This document shows positions 7,820 through 16,245 of a stretch of 64,000 nt of DNA, piece by piece (within the stretch, counting starts at the first letter, position 1; every line of letters begins with the position of its first letter). The stretch covers positions 1 to 64,000 of the forward strand of contig CAYXLR010000008.1 of assembly GCA_964466035.1 (NCBI GenBank), given 5' to 3'. Position numbers and translations under genes: made by a program. This DNA is from JANQEA01 sp964466035. Lineage in GTDB: Bacteria > Bipolaricaulota > Bipolaricaulia > UBA7950 > UBA9294. Under the pieces are notes generated by a model that made no database searches, was not told where the DNA came from, and was given only the letters and a program-made list of their open reading frames with translations.

Positions 7820-8380
7820 TTATAGGCGTTCCACGTAACGACCCGTTCGGGTGTCGACCTTCAGCACGTCCCCCTCCTTGACGAACAGAGGGACCTGAAT
7901 CACGGCCCCGGTCTCCAGCGTCGCCGGCTTCTCGACGTTGGAGACGGTGTCCCCCTTCACGCCCGGCTCGGTGCTCGCCACCTTCAGCTTGACGAAGTTG
8001 GGGACGGCGACCTTGACCAACTGGCCTTGGTAGTAGAGGCCCTGCACGTTCGTCCCTTCGACGAGGTACGCCGAGGACTCGCCGAGCACCTCCTGGCTGA
8101 GCGGGAACTGGTCGAACCGTTCGTTGTCCATGAAGACGTAGTCGGAGCCGTCGTGGTACAGGTACTGCAGCTCGCGCGTCTCGAGGAAGGCCGACTCGGT
8201 GTTCTCGGAGCCCTTGAACGTGGCGGAGAGGACTTTCCCCGTCTTGAGGTGCTTCAGCTTCGTCTTCGCCACCGCTCCGGCGCGTCCGCGCTTCGAGTGC
8301 TCGTACTCGACGATCTCGTAGAGCTCCCCGTCGTACAGGATGGCCATCCCGCGGCGCATCTCACTGACTGCAAGACCCAT
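7820..8380 (-). CDS. efp: Translation elongation factor P
   Basis: A 186-residue, three-domain EF-P that relieves ribosome stalling at polyproline. The N-terminal KOW-like domain, the OB domain ('LYYQGQLVKVAVPNFVKLKV') and the C-terminal signature ('GAVIQVPLFVKEGDVLKVDTRTG') are all present. The domain-I tip reads K30-R-G-R33-A-G, so the residue equivalent to E. coli Lys34 is an arginine. Arg tips are rhamnosylated by EarP in some proteobacteria; no earP, epmA or ymfI is nearby. It is first gene of the efp-asp23-amaP-nusB run. Confidence 0.95.
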   Translation of the reverse strand: MGLAVSEMRRGMAILYDGELYEIVEYEHSKRGRAGAVAKTKLKHLKTGKVLSATFKGSENTESAFLETRELQYLYHDGSDYVFMDNERFDQFPLSQEVLGESSAYLVEGTNVQGLYYQGQLVKVAVPNFVKLKVASTEPGVKGDTVSNVEKPATLETGAVIQVPLFVKEGDVLKVDTRTGRYVERL

Positions 8381-8502
8381 GTTTCAATCTCCCTTCTCGG
8401 TTCGCTTCGGGCCGCCTCGAAGAGGCTCCGCTGCGTCCTCCGCGAGACGACGTAGCATATGATATCGTGAAACGCGCGTGAAGGGTCGGGGCTCGGGGAA
8501 GG

Positions 8503-8877
8503 CTACGGCCAGCGGACGATTCGCAGTCCGACCGGGACGATGCCCCGCTCGACCACGCCGAGCCTCTCCGCCGCCCCCTTGGACAAGTCGATGATCCGTC
8601 CCTCGACGAACGGGCCGCGGTCGTTGATCCGCACGACGACGCTTCGCCCGGTCTCCAGATCGACGACCCGGACGATCGTCCCGAACGGAAGCGTCTTGTG
8701 GGCGGCGCTGATCCCGTTCATGTCGTACACCTCGCCGTTGGCCGTCAGGTTCCCGTCGAAGCCGGGTCCGTACCACGACGCGATCCCGGTCTCGTAGTAC
8801 GGCCCGAAGAACGAGAAGAGGACGGCCAGACCGACGATGGCGATCGTTCCGATGACGTAAAGCACCGTCTCGTTCAC
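8503..8877 (-). CDS. RlpA-like double-psi beta-barrel protein
   Basis: A 124-residue protein with an N-terminal signal-anchor helix (about 5-24) and a complete RlpA-type barrel: 'GIASWYGPGFDGNLTANGEVYDM', 'AAHKTLPFGTIVRVVDLETG' and 'VVVRINDRGPFVEGRIIDLS'. RlpA proteins bind denuded peptidoglycan and some cleave it. There is no SPOR domain, so it is the short form. The monocistronic setting lies between efp and a DUF2227 gene. Confidence 0.85.
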   Translation of the reverse strand: MNETVLYVIGTIAIVGLAVLFSFFGPYYETGIASWYGPGFDGNLTANGEVYDMNGISAAHKTLPFGTIVRVVDLETGRSVVVRINDRGPFVEGRIIDLSKGAAERLGVVERGIVPVGLRIVRWP

Positions 8878-8907
8878 GACGGCGAGTATAGATGCCGCCC
8901 GAAACCC

Positions 8908-9387
8908 TTACAAACGCCATCGCAACCGAGCCCAGACCGATTGAAGACCGTCGGCGACGATGTGCGTCAGGTTCGGAAGATACAGGCCGATCAGCACCGC
9001 GAAGACGAGCTTCACGGGCAAGACGAGCCGGGGCACGGCGCGACGGCGGGCGACGCCGTAGATCGCGACGCCGGCCAACGCGAGGAGCCCGACGTAGGCG
9101 ATCCGGGTGATCGGGCCGAACAGCGGGTGGTGCGAGACCCGGCGATGGCGAAACGCAGCGGCGTACGGGGTCCAGAGCCATCGAAGCGGCCCCCACCGCC
9201 GGTACGAGTCGCTCTCGGCGAGATCGAGATCCGGGCTGAGCAGGAGCATCGAGAACAGGTACGCGGCGACGAATCCCGCGACCTCCGCTGGGCCCGCCCA
9301 TCCCCGCTGAACGCAGAGGACGGCCCCGGCCATCCAAACGACGAGCAGCGCGGCTTCGATTCGCAGATGGGCCTTCCCGGATGGCAT
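8908..9387 (-). CDS. Membrane protein, DUF2227-like putative metal-binding protein
   Basis: A 159-residue protein with about four TM helices. Clustered potential metal ligands sit in 'MPSGKAHLRIE' at the start, 'LLSPDLDLAESDSYRRWG' and 'HRRVSHHPLFGP'. This arrangement of an early GxxH, SPDxD and HRxxSHH fits the DUF2227/YdjM-like family of membrane metal-binding hydrolase-like proteins. The catalytic role is unproven. It is divergent from groES, whose promoter lies upstream. Confidence 0.65.
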   Translation of the reverse strand: MPSGKAHLRIEAALLVVWMAGAVLCVQRGWAGPAEVAGFVAAYLFSMLLLSPDLDLAESDSYRRWGPLRWLWTPYAAAFRHRRVSHHPLFGPITRIAYVGLLALAGVAIYGVARRRAVPRLVLPVKLVFAVLIGLYLPNLTHIVADGLQSVWARLRWRL

Positions 9388-9436
9388 CGTGCCCCCGAAT
9401 CCACGATACTCGGTGTCCGGAACGACGACAAGGCCC

Positions 9437-9465
9437 TTGACGGCGCGGAGAGCGGCGGATACAAT
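9437..9465 (+). promoter_or_regulatory. Sigma-A promoter of groESL
   Basis: -35 TTGACG (9437-9442), 17-bp spacer, -10 TACAAT (9460-9465). Transcription would start at about 9472, inside the CIRCE-like operator. Confidence 0.85.
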
Positions 9466-9468
9466 CCG

Positions 9469-9495
9469 TTAGCAAGCTCACGCTCTAAGTGCTAA
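9469..9495 (+). promoter_or_regulatory. CIRCE-like HrcA operator
   Basis: Outer hexamers TTAGCA (9469-9474) and TGCTAA (9490-9495) match the consensus TTAGCACTC-N9-GAGTGCTAA at exactly the right 15-nt spacing. The inner triplets are AGC and AAG instead of CTC and GAG. The site overlaps the predicted start point, as expected for HrcA repression. No hrcA gene is in the window. Confidence 0.85.
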
Positions 9496-9519
9496 CAATA
9501 TCGCGGGAGGAGATGGAAG

Positions 9520-9792
9520 ATGGCAATCAAGCCGTTGGGAAAGCGAGTTCTGGTCAAGAAACTCGACCCGGAAGAGAAGAAGTCGGTCGGGGGAATCGTC
9601 CTGCCGGACAGCGCGAAGAGCGAGAAGGTCGTCCGCGCGGAGGTCGTCGCCCTCGGGACGGACGAGAAGCTCGAGGTCAAGGTCGGAGACCAAATCATCG
9701 TCTCGGACAGCTTCTCCAACACCGAGGTGATCGAGGGCGAGAACAAGTACCTGCTCGTCAAGGACTCCGAGATCCTCGCGATCGTCGAGTAG
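9520..9792 (+). CDS. groES: Co-chaperonin GroES
   Basis: A 90-residue GroES of normal length. It begins 'MAIKPLGKRVLVKKLDPEEK' and contains the mobile loop 'KKSVGGIVLPDSAKSEK', the segment that contacts GroEL. The C-terminal strand 'NKYLLVKDSEILAIVE' is typical. Ribosome site GGGAGGAG precedes ATG 9520. It forms the heat-shock operon with groEL 24 nt downstream. Confidence 0.97.
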   Translation: MAIKPLGKRVLVKKLDPEEKKSVGGIVLPDSAKSEKVVRAEVVALGTDEKLEVKVGDQIIVSDSFSNTEVIEGENKYLLVKDSEILAIVE

Positions 9793-9816
9793 CGCAGCCA
9801 AAGGGGGAATGGAAGA

Positions 9817-11276
9817 ATGGCCAAAGAAGTCATCTTCGNNNNNNNNNNNNNNNNNNNNNNNNNNNNNNNNNNNNNNNNNNNNNNNNNNNNNNNNNNNNNN
9901 NNNNNNNNNNNNNNNNNNNNNNNNNNNNNNNNNNNNNNCTCGCCCACTCGATGATCGAGGAGGGGTTCAAGAACCTCGCCGCCGGGGCGAACCCGATGGA
10001 GCTGAAGCGCGGCCTCGAGAAGGGGTCCGCCGCCGTGGTCGAGGAACTCCGGAAGATCAGCCGCGAACTGAAGACGAAGGAAGAGACGGCTCAGGTCGGC
10101 GCGATCTCGGCGAACGACGAGTCGATCGGCAAGATCATCGCCGACGCGATGGAGGCCGTCGGCGAGGACGGCGTCATCACGGTCGAGGACTCCGACACGA
10201 TCGACACCTATTACGACGTCGTCGAGGGAATGCAGTTCGACCGCGAGTACATCTCCCCGTACTTCGTCACCGACCCGAAGAAGATGGAGGTCAACCTCGA
10301 AAAGCCGCTCATCCTCGTCACCGACCAGGACGTCAAGGCGGCGCAGGACCTCGTCCCGCTGCTCGAGAAGGTCGTCCAGACCGGCAAGCCGCTCCTCGTC
10401 ATCGCCAAGGACGTCACCGGCGAGGCGCTGACGACGCTCGTCCTCAACAAGCTGAAGGGGACGCTCTCCAGCTGCGCGGTGAAAGCGCCCGGATTCGGCG
10501 ATCGCCGAAAGGCGATGCTCGAGGACATCGCGGTCCTCACCGGCGGCACGGTCGTCGCCGAGGACGCCGGGATGCAGATCAAGGACACGACGCTCGACAT
10601 GCTCGGGACCGCCGAGAACGTCAAGATCGACAACAACAACACGACGATCATCGGCGGCAAGGGGAAGCCGGAGTCGATCCAGGGTCGGATCGAGCAGATC
10701 GAGGCCCAGATCGAGACGACCGACTCGGACTACGACCGCGAGAAGCTCGAGGAGCGGAAGGCGAAGCTCGCCGGCGGGGTCGCGGTGATCAAGGTCGGCG
10801 CCCCGACCGAGACCGAGCTGTCCGAGAAGAAGCACCGGATGGAGGACGCGCTCGAAGCGACGAAGGCCGCGGTCGACGAGGGGATCCTCCCCGGCGGCGG
10901 CGTCGCGCTGCTGAACGCCTCCAAGGCGCTCGACGGCCTGAAGAAGCTGTCGGGCGACGAGGCGGTCGGCGTGGCGATTCTGAGGCGGGCGCTCGAGGCG
11001 CCGCTCCGCCAGCTGGCGCTCAACGCCGGGTTCGAGGGCGCGATCGTCGTCGAGAAGATCCGCGAGGTGGAGGTCGGCGTCGGGTTCGACGTCGTCGCGG
11101 AGGAGTACCGCGACATGTTCGAGGCCGGGATCATCGACCCGACCAAGGTGACGCGGTCGGCGCTGCAGAACGCCGTGTCGATCGCCGGGATGCTCCTCAC
11201 GACCGACGCGCTCGTCGCCGAGATCAAGGAGGACGAGCCGGCGCCTCCGCCGATGCCCGGCGGGATGCCGTACTAG
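9817..11276 (+). CDS. groEL: Chaperonin GroEL (interrupted by assembly gap)
   Basis: The N-terminus 'MAKEVIF' is followed by a 100-N gap. The sequence resumes at the residue equivalent to about E. coli 95 and runs to a normal C-terminus ending in a Gly/Met/Pro tail ('PPPMPGGMPY'). Conserved blocks include 'ANDESIGKIIADAMEAVG', 'VKAPGFGDRRKAMLEDIAVL' and 'EEGILPGGGVALL'-type sequence. The ATP-binding segment GDGTTT lies in the gap. Pre-gap and post-gap frames do not match across 100 N, showing the gap size is artificial; about 257 nt are probably missing. Confidence 0.97.
9839..9938. other. Assembly gap (100 N) in groEL
   Basis: 100-N placeholder. Alignment by eye to E. coli GroEL predicts about 86 residues missing, so the true gap is about 257 nt. 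Confidence 0.99.
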
Positions 11277-11294
11277 AGAAGCTCCGGAGATCGC

Positions 11295-11323
11295 TTGGAC
11301 GCCCCCTTCCGCTCGACTATGAT
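11295..11323 (+). promoter_or_regulatory. Promoter of patatin gene, nested in groEL terminator
   Basis: -35 TTGGAC (11295-11300), 17-bp spacer, -10 TATGAT (11318-11323). The -10 lies in the loop of the groEL terminator, and the predicted start (about 11330) falls at its 3' arm. Confidence 0.7.
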
Positions 11324-11343
11324 CGGGCGAAGGGGGTTTTCTT
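11302..11343 (+). terminator. Intrinsic terminator of groESL
   Basis: Stem arms CCCCCTT (11302-11308) and AAGGGGG (11330-11336) are followed by TTTTCTT. It stands 25 nt after the groEL stop. Confidence 0.8.
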
Positions 11344-11349
11344 AGGACG

Positions 11350-12246
11350 ATGGCACGGAAACTCGGTCTGGCTCTCGGTGGCGGCGGGGCGCGCGGACTA
11401 GCGCACCTCGGCGTCCTCCTCACCCTCGAGGAGGCGTCGATCCCCGTCTCGATGATCGCGGGCACGAGCATGGGGGCCGCGATGGGCGCGAGCAAGGCGG
11501 TCGGCGTCGACCTCAGGATGGTCCGCGGCGTCCTCGAATCGATCGACCTGAACGACCTCCTTCAGGTCACCGACAGCACGCTGCGGGAGCTGCAGAAGAT
11601 CATCGGCCGGAGCGTGATGGAGTACGTCCGCGGCTCGCCGTGGCGCGAGCAGGGGGCGTCGCCGCACGATCTCGCCCGGCTGTGCGAGCTGTTCTCCCTG
11701 TTGACGGCGAACAAGTGCTTCGAGGACGCGCTGATCCCGTTCGCCGCCGTCGCCGCCGACCTCGAGACCGGCGAGCGCGTCGTCCTGCGGCAAGGGAGGA
11801 TCGCCGAAGCGATCACCGCCAGCACCGCCGTGCCCGGCGTTTTCTCCCCGGTCGCGCGGGGCGGGCGCTACCTCATCGACGGGGGGATCGTCGAGAAGCT
11901 CCCGGTCGACACCGTGATCGAGTTGGGCGCCGAGGTCGTCCTCGCCGTCGACACCGGCGCGCCGCTCGATCGAGCAGTCGAGACGTGCCTCGACGCCATT
12001 CTGCAGTCCCAGCGCGCGACGTCGCAGCACCTGACCGGTCTCCAGCTGACCCGGGCGCGCGAGCGCCTCGGGGAGCGGCTCCTCGTCCTTCGGCCGGACG
12101 TCGGGTGGATCAAGATGTTCGACTTCGGGCACACGAAAGAGGCCGTCCAGGCGGGCGAGGCGGTCGTGCGCGCCCGCCTGGACGACATCCGGGAGCTGGT
12201 CGCCGACCGACCGGCCGCCGCTAGCCCGTCCCGTTCCGAATCGTGA
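11350..12246 (+). CDS. Patatin-like phospholipase (RssA/YchK-like)
   Basis: A 298-residue patatin-fold serine hydrolase. It has the oxyanion motif 'GGGGARG' (10-16), nucleophile elbow G-T-S40-M-G and the catalytic dyad Asp177 in 'LIDGG'. The N-terminus lacks a signal peptide, so it is cytoplasmic or membrane-associated. Family members hydrolyse phospholipid acyl chains. It has its own promoter and overlaps the convergent lamin-tail gene by 26 nt. Confidence 0.92.
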   Translation: MARKLGLALGGGGARGLAHLGVLLTLEEASIPVSMIAGTSMGAAMGASKAVGVDLRMVRGVLESIDLNDLLQVTDSTLRELQKIIGRSVMEYVRGSPWREQGASPHDLARLCELFSLLTANKCFEDALIPFAAVAADLETGERVVLRQGRIAEAITASTAVPGVFSPVARGGRYLIDGGIVEKLPVDTVIELGAEVVLAVDTGAPLDRAVETCLDAILQSQRATSQHLTGLQLTRARERLGERLLVLRPDVGWIKMFDFGHTKEAVQAGEAVVRARLDDIRELVADRPAAASPSRSES

Positions 12247-13132
12247 GCACCGGGCTTTCCGCCGCTCCTCGGTAGCCGTCCGCGTCCTCGGCGGCCACCC
12301 TCAGACGAACCCGATCGCCGTCGGGGTGAAGCGCGGTGTCCCACGCGTAGCTTCCTCCGTTGGCGAGGTTGCCGACGAGGACCTCCCACGTCTCCCCTCC
12401 GTCCAAGGAAAGCTCGATCGAGATCGCGAGCCCCTCGGCGGGACCGTCCGGATCGGTCGCCGACCACTCGACGACCACGACGCCGGAGAGGACCGCCTCC
12501 GCCTCGTTCGGCGCGACGAGCTCGACCCTCGGCGCGGCCCGGGCGACGATCCGCGCGCTGTTCTCCCGCCCTGGCGTCCCGTTGAGAGGGTCTCCGTTCG
12601 CGTCCGCGCCGTTCCGGGTCCGCCCGTCGTTGCTCGCCCACTCGGCCGCCTCGCTCGTCGGATCGACCCGCTCCATCGACGCGTACGGCGGATCCGCATC
12701 GCGGGTCGTTCCCGCCGGCCAACCCGCCTCCGACGCGTCCACGAGATCGACGATCTCTCCGGCCGCGTCTCGAAGCTCGAGCGTGGCACCGTCGTTGGAG
12801 AGCGACCCTGTGTACAGGACGTCGGCCTCGACGTCCGACACGGTCTCGTCGTCNNNNNNNNNNNNNNNNNNNNNNNNNNNNNNNNNNNNNNNNNNNNNNN
12901 NNNNNNNNNNNNNNNNNNNNNNNNNNNNNNNNNNNNNNNNNNNNNNNNNNNNNCTCAGATCGATCGCCTCGTCCGTCGTGTTGTACAGCTCGATCCATTC
13001 GTCGCTCGGGCTCGCCGCCGTCCCGCTCCACGCGATCTCGTTGATCGCGACGTCCGCTCCGAGACATCCGGCGGAGAGCAACAGCAGAAGCCCTACTGCG
13101 AGCCACCCCGCACTTCCAGTTCGCCTGCTCAT
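12221..13132 (-). CDS. Secreted lamin-tail-domain protein, probable lipoprotein (interrupted by assembly gap)
   Basis: The N-terminus has a signal sequence with a lipobox-like 'LLSAGC' (Cys23). It is followed by a lamin-tail domain: 'VAINEIAWSGTAASPSDEWI' and, after the gap, 'LSNDGATLELRDAAGEIVDL' and 'GRTRNGADANGDPLNGTPG'. The rest is an Ig/Fn3-like module ('VVVVEWSATDPDGPAEGL', 'LSLDGGETWEVL'). Such LTD proteins are extracellular and often tied to nucleases or surface structures. A 100-N gap hides part of the LTD. Confidence 0.75.
   Translation of the reverse strand: MSRRTGSAGWLAVGLLLLLSAGCLGADVAINEIAWSGTAASPSDEWIELYNTTDEAIDLXXXXXXXXXXXXXXXXXXXXXXXXXXXXXXXXXXDDETVSDVEADVLYTGSLSNDGATLELRDAAGEIVDLVDASEAGWPAGTTRDADPPYASMERVDPTSEAAEWASNDGRTRNGADANGDPLNGTPGRENSARIVARAAPRVELVAPNEAEAVLSGVVVVEWSATDPDGPAEGLAISIELSLDGGETWEVLVGNLANGGSYAWDTALHPDGDRVRLRVAAEDADGYRGAAESPVLTIRNGTG
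12854..12953. other. Assembly gap (100 N) in lamin-tail gene
   Basis: Third 100-N placeholder; the true length is unknown. Confidence 0.99.
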
Positions 13133-13213
13133 TGAACGACCACCGTCCTTTCGACCTTAGATCTTATCTGTGATGTAAGGTTAACATTTTTCCAGTGCTT
13201 AGGCAACCGCGCG

Positions 13214-13243
13214 TTGCGGGACGACGCGATCCACGCGTAGAAT
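13214..13243 (+). promoter_or_regulatory. Promoter of MBL/methyltransferase/bsh operon
   Basis: -35 TTGCGG (13214-13219), 18-bp spacer, -10 TAGAAT (13238-13243). The predicted start near 13250 leaves a 35-nt leader with the GGAAAGGAG ribosome site before GTG 13284. Confidence 0.7.
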
Positions 13244-13283
13244 GAGTCCTCGCTTACTTCATGCGGAATCGGAAAGGAGACAC

Positions 13284-13925
13284 GTGCTCGTCCGTCAGAT
13301 CCAAACCGGAGGGGATCGCAACTTCGCCTACCTCGTCGGCGACGAGGCGACGCGACGCGCCGCGGTCGTCGACCCTTCGTACACGCCGAGCGCGGTGGTG
13401 CAAGCGGCGCAAGAGAACGGCCTGACGATCGTCCGCGCGTTCTGCACGCACGATCATCACGACCACACCAACGGGAACGTCGAGTTCGAGCGGCTGACCG
13501 GGGTCCGCCCGCTCCTGTTCGGCGACACCGACCCCGAGACGGGCCGGACGGTCGAGGATGGTGCGTCCTTCCCGCTCGGCGAGCTGACGATCCGGATCCT
13601 CCACACGCCGGGGCACACGGCGGACTCGATCTGCATCCACATCGGCGACGCCGTCTTCACCGGCGACACGCTGTTCGTCGGGAAGGTCGGGGGCACGGAT
13701 CTCGGCGACGGAGCCAGGGCCGAGTACGACTCGCTCCACGGCAAGCTGATGGCGCTTCCCGGCGAGACGCGCGTCTTCCCCGGCCACGACGTCGGCGTCG
13801 AGCCCGAATCGACCATCCAACACGAGCGGGAGACGAATCCGTTCCTCCTTCGTCCCGACGTCGACTCGTTCATCGACCTGAAGCGCAACTGGGCAGCCTA
13901 CAAGGAGGAGCACGGCATCGCGTGA
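13284..13925 (+). CDS. MBL-fold hydrolase, glyoxalase II / persulfide-dioxygenase-like
   Basis: A 213-residue metallo-beta-lactamase-fold protein with the complete metal set: 'CTHDHHDHTNGN' (H-x-H-x-D-H), 'LHTPGHTADS', 'FTGDTLFVGKVGGTD' and 'VFPGHDVG'. This layout is that of glyoxalase II and ETHE1-like enzymes acting on low-molecular-weight thiol adducts. GTG 13284 is chosen for its AAAGGAG site; an ATG at 13242 overlaps the promoter -10. As first gene before bshC-bshB-bshA it may act on bacillithiol thioesters or persulfides (inference). Confidence 0.85.
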   Translation: MLVRQIQTGGDRNFAYLVGDEATRRAAVVDPSYTPSAVVQAAQENGLTIVRAFCTHDHHDHTNGNVEFERLTGVRPLLFGDTDPETGRTVEDGASFPLGELTIRILHTPGHTADSICIHIGDAVFTGDTLFVGKVGGTDLGDGARAEYDSLHGKLMALPGETRVFPGHDVGVEPESTIQHERETNPFLLRPDVDSFIDLKRNWAAYKEEHGIA

Positions 13926-14686
13926 CCCACTGGTACGAAGAGGCGTTCGGAAGGGACTACCTCGCCCTCTATCCGCATCGTGACCTCGCGGAGGCGCGCG
14001 CCGACGTCGCGGCGATCGTCGGCCTGATCGCGCCGCCGAAGGACGGGCCGCTGCTCGATCTCTGCTGCGGCGCCGGCCGCCACCTGGAGGCCCTCCACGA
14101 GGAAGGGTTCACCGACCTGACCGGGATCGATCTCTCGGAGCAGCTTCTCGACATCGCGCGGCGACGATTGGACGCAAGCGGGGCGACGGAGGTCCGCTTG
14201 CTCCGCTCGGACATGCGGCGGATCCCCTACCGCGGACGCTTCGAGACGATCCTCTCCCTGTTCACGTCGTTCGGCTACTTCAGCGAAACGACCGCGGACG
14301 CGGCGGTCCTCCGCGCCGCGTGCGACGCGCTCCGCCCCGGAGGCACGCTTCTGATGGACACGCTCAATCGACCGTGGACGATCGAGCACCTCTCCCCCCG
14401 CAGCGAGCAGTCGATCGACGGGGCCGACGTGCTCATCACGCGCGGGATCTCGCCGGACGGGCTCCGCGTCGAGAAGGAGATCCGTGTCGAGCCGAGCGGC
14501 GAAGCGGCGAAGCTGTACCGCGAGTCGGTCCGGATGTACACCGCCGACGAGCTTCGCGTCCTGCTCGAAGCGGCCGGGTTCGAGGACGTCCGCTTCCACG
14601 GAGCGCTCGACGGCCGCCCGTGCGACGCCGACAGCCCGCGGATGATCGCCGTGGGGCACAGGCCGCATTCCACGGAGGACGGATGA
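13922..14686 (+). CDS. SAM-dependent methyltransferase (candidate bacillithiol N-methyltransferase)
   Basis: A 254-residue class I methyltransferase with motif I 'LLDLCCGAGRHLEAL', an acidic residue after beta2 ('GIDLSEQLL') and 'SDMRRIPY'. A C-terminal sheet domain is typical of small-molecule methyltransferases. GTG start overlaps the MBL stop (GTGA), and its stop overlaps bshC (ATGA), so it is tightly coupled to bacillithiol synthesis. Chlorobi make N-methyl-bacillithiol with a SAM methyltransferase (NmbA); this gene is a plausible counterpart by context, not by proven orthology. Confidence 0.85.
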   Translation: MTHWYEEAFGRDYLALYPHRDLAEARADVAAIVGLIAPPKDGPLLDLCCGAGRHLEALHEEGFTDLTGIDLSEQLLDIARRRLDASGATEVRLLRSDMRRIPYRGRFETILSLFTSFGYFSETTADAAVLRAACDALRPGGTLLMDTLNRPWTIEHLSPRSEQSIDGADVLITRGISPDGLRVEKEIRVEPSGEAAKLYRESVRMYTADELRVLLEAAGFEDVRFHGALDGRPCDADSPRMIAVGHRPHSTEDG

Positions 14687-16245
14687 TCGAGCGGATCGAT
14701 CCTCGGCTCCTTCACCCCGACGACCGCTTCTTCCTCGACTACGTCGACGGCGCCGAAGCCGCGCTTTGCTTCTTCGAGCAGCCGCCTTCGGCCTTCGCCG
14801 CGGCAGCGGAAGCGCGCCGATCCGCGGACTGTCCGCGCGAGGAGCTCGCCGCTCGCTTGCGCGCCTACAACGAGCGGCTGACCGACGCAGCCGCCGTCCG
14901 GGACAACGTCGACGCCCTCGTGAACCCGGACAGCCTGTGCGTCCTCGGCGGGCAGCAGGCCGGCTTCCTCGGCGGACCGCTGTTCACGGCCTACAAGATC
15001 CTCTCCGTCCTCCGCGCCGCGTCCTGGCTGGCGGACCGGCTGGAAGCGCGGGTCGTCCCGATCTTCTGGCTCGCGACCGAGGATCACGACTTCACCGAGA
15101 TCAACCGGGTCCGGTTCCTCGACCCTTCGGGAGATCTGCGGACGATCTCGTTCGACTGGGACGGCCGCGGACGGCCGATCGAGCGGCTTCCGATCACCGC
15201 CGAGGTCCGGGCCGCGCTTGACGAGGCGCTGGCCCTCCTCCCGGAGGACCGCGCCTCGATTCGCGACCTCTTCCTCCCGGACGCGTCCGACGACTACGCG
15301 GTCTGGCACGCGAGGATCTGGTCCCGTCTGTTCGCCGACTCCGGCCTCGTCCTCGTCGAACCGAGGACCGTCCGGCCGATGGCCGGCCCGTTCTTCGCGC
15401 AGGCGCTCGCGTCGGCCGACGGAATCGCCGCGGCTTTGACCGACCGCGCCAGTGATCTGCGACGCGGCGGCTACGCGGCGCCGCTCGATCCGAGGACAAC
15501 GGGCGGCCTCTTCGCGTTCGCGGAGGACGGTCGCCGCGTCCGGGTCGACGACCCCGGCGCCCACGTCGCCCGCGCCGAGGCGTCGCCCGAAGGCTACTCC
15601 CCCGACGCGGCGCTCCGGCCGCTTCTCGCCGACGCGCTCTTCCCGACGATCGCCTCCGTCCTCGGCCCGAGCGAGATCGCGTACCAGGCGATGCTCAACC
15701 CGCTGTATCGGCTCCTCGGGATCCCCCAGCCGATCCTTCTCCCGCGCCGCGGATACACCCTCCTTTCGCCCTGCCAGGCGGCGCTTCTCGATCGTTGCGG
15801 GGCGACCGTCGCCGACGTCCTCGCGGATCGCTTCGACCCGGCCGCCGCCGCCCGATCGCTGGCCTCGCCGGCCCTTCTCGAGCGGTTCGCGAAACGGAAG
15901 GCCAGCGTCCGAAGCGCGCTGGAGCCGCTCCTCGAGCCGCTCGAGGATCTCGATCCCGGCCTGCCGGCCCGGTGGCGGCAGACCGCGGACCGGATCGAGC
16001 AGCAGATCGATCAGCTGGAGGAGCGGGCCGTCCGGGCCGATCTCGCGCGGATCGGGATATCGTCGCGTGACCTTCGCCGTCTGAACGCGGAGATTCATCC
16101 GACCGGCAGGCCCCAAGAGCGGGCCCTCTCGCTGATCCATGCTGCGGCGCAGCACGGGGTACAGTGGCTGTTCGAGCTTGAGTCCCCCGCCGATCCCGAC
16201 GAATATGCCCACTACGCTGTGACCGCAGGTGATCCGAATGGATAG
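14683..16245 (+). CDS. bshC: Bacillithiol synthase BshC (cysteine-adding)
   Basis: A 520-residue BshC, close to the family length of about 540. The hallmark 'VLGGQQAGFLGGPLFTAYKI' is followed by 'FWLATEDHDFTEINRVRFLD', both strongly conserved. A C-terminal coiled coil follows ('LEERAVRADLARIGISSRDL' region). It joins L-cysteine to GlcN-malate. ATG 14683 is chosen over a longer upstream frame because that frame lies inside the methyltransferase gene. Confidence 0.95.
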   Translation: MIERIDPRLLHPDDRFFLDYVDGAEAALCFFEQPPSAFAAAAEARRSADCPREELAARLRAYNERLTDAAAVRDNVDALVNPDSLCVLGGQQAGFLGGPLFTAYKILSVLRAASWLADRLEARVVPIFWLATEDHDFTEINRVRFLDPSGDLRTISFDWDGRGRPIERLPITAEVRAALDEALALLPEDRASIRDLFLPDASDDYAVWHARIWSRLFADSGLVLVEPRTVRPMAGPFFAQALASADGIAAALTDRASDLRRGGYAAPLDPRTTGGLFAFAEDGRRVRVDDPGAHVARAEASPEGYSPDAALRPLLADALFPTIASVLGPSEIAYQAMLNPLYRLLGIPQPILLPRRGYTLLSPCQAALLDRCGATVADVLADRFDPAAAARSLASPALLERFAKRKASVRSALEPLLEPLEDLDPGLPARWRQTADRIEQQIDQLEERAVRADLARIGISSRDLRRLNAEIHPTGRPQERALSLIHAAAQHGVQWLFELESPADPDEYAHYAVTAGDPNG

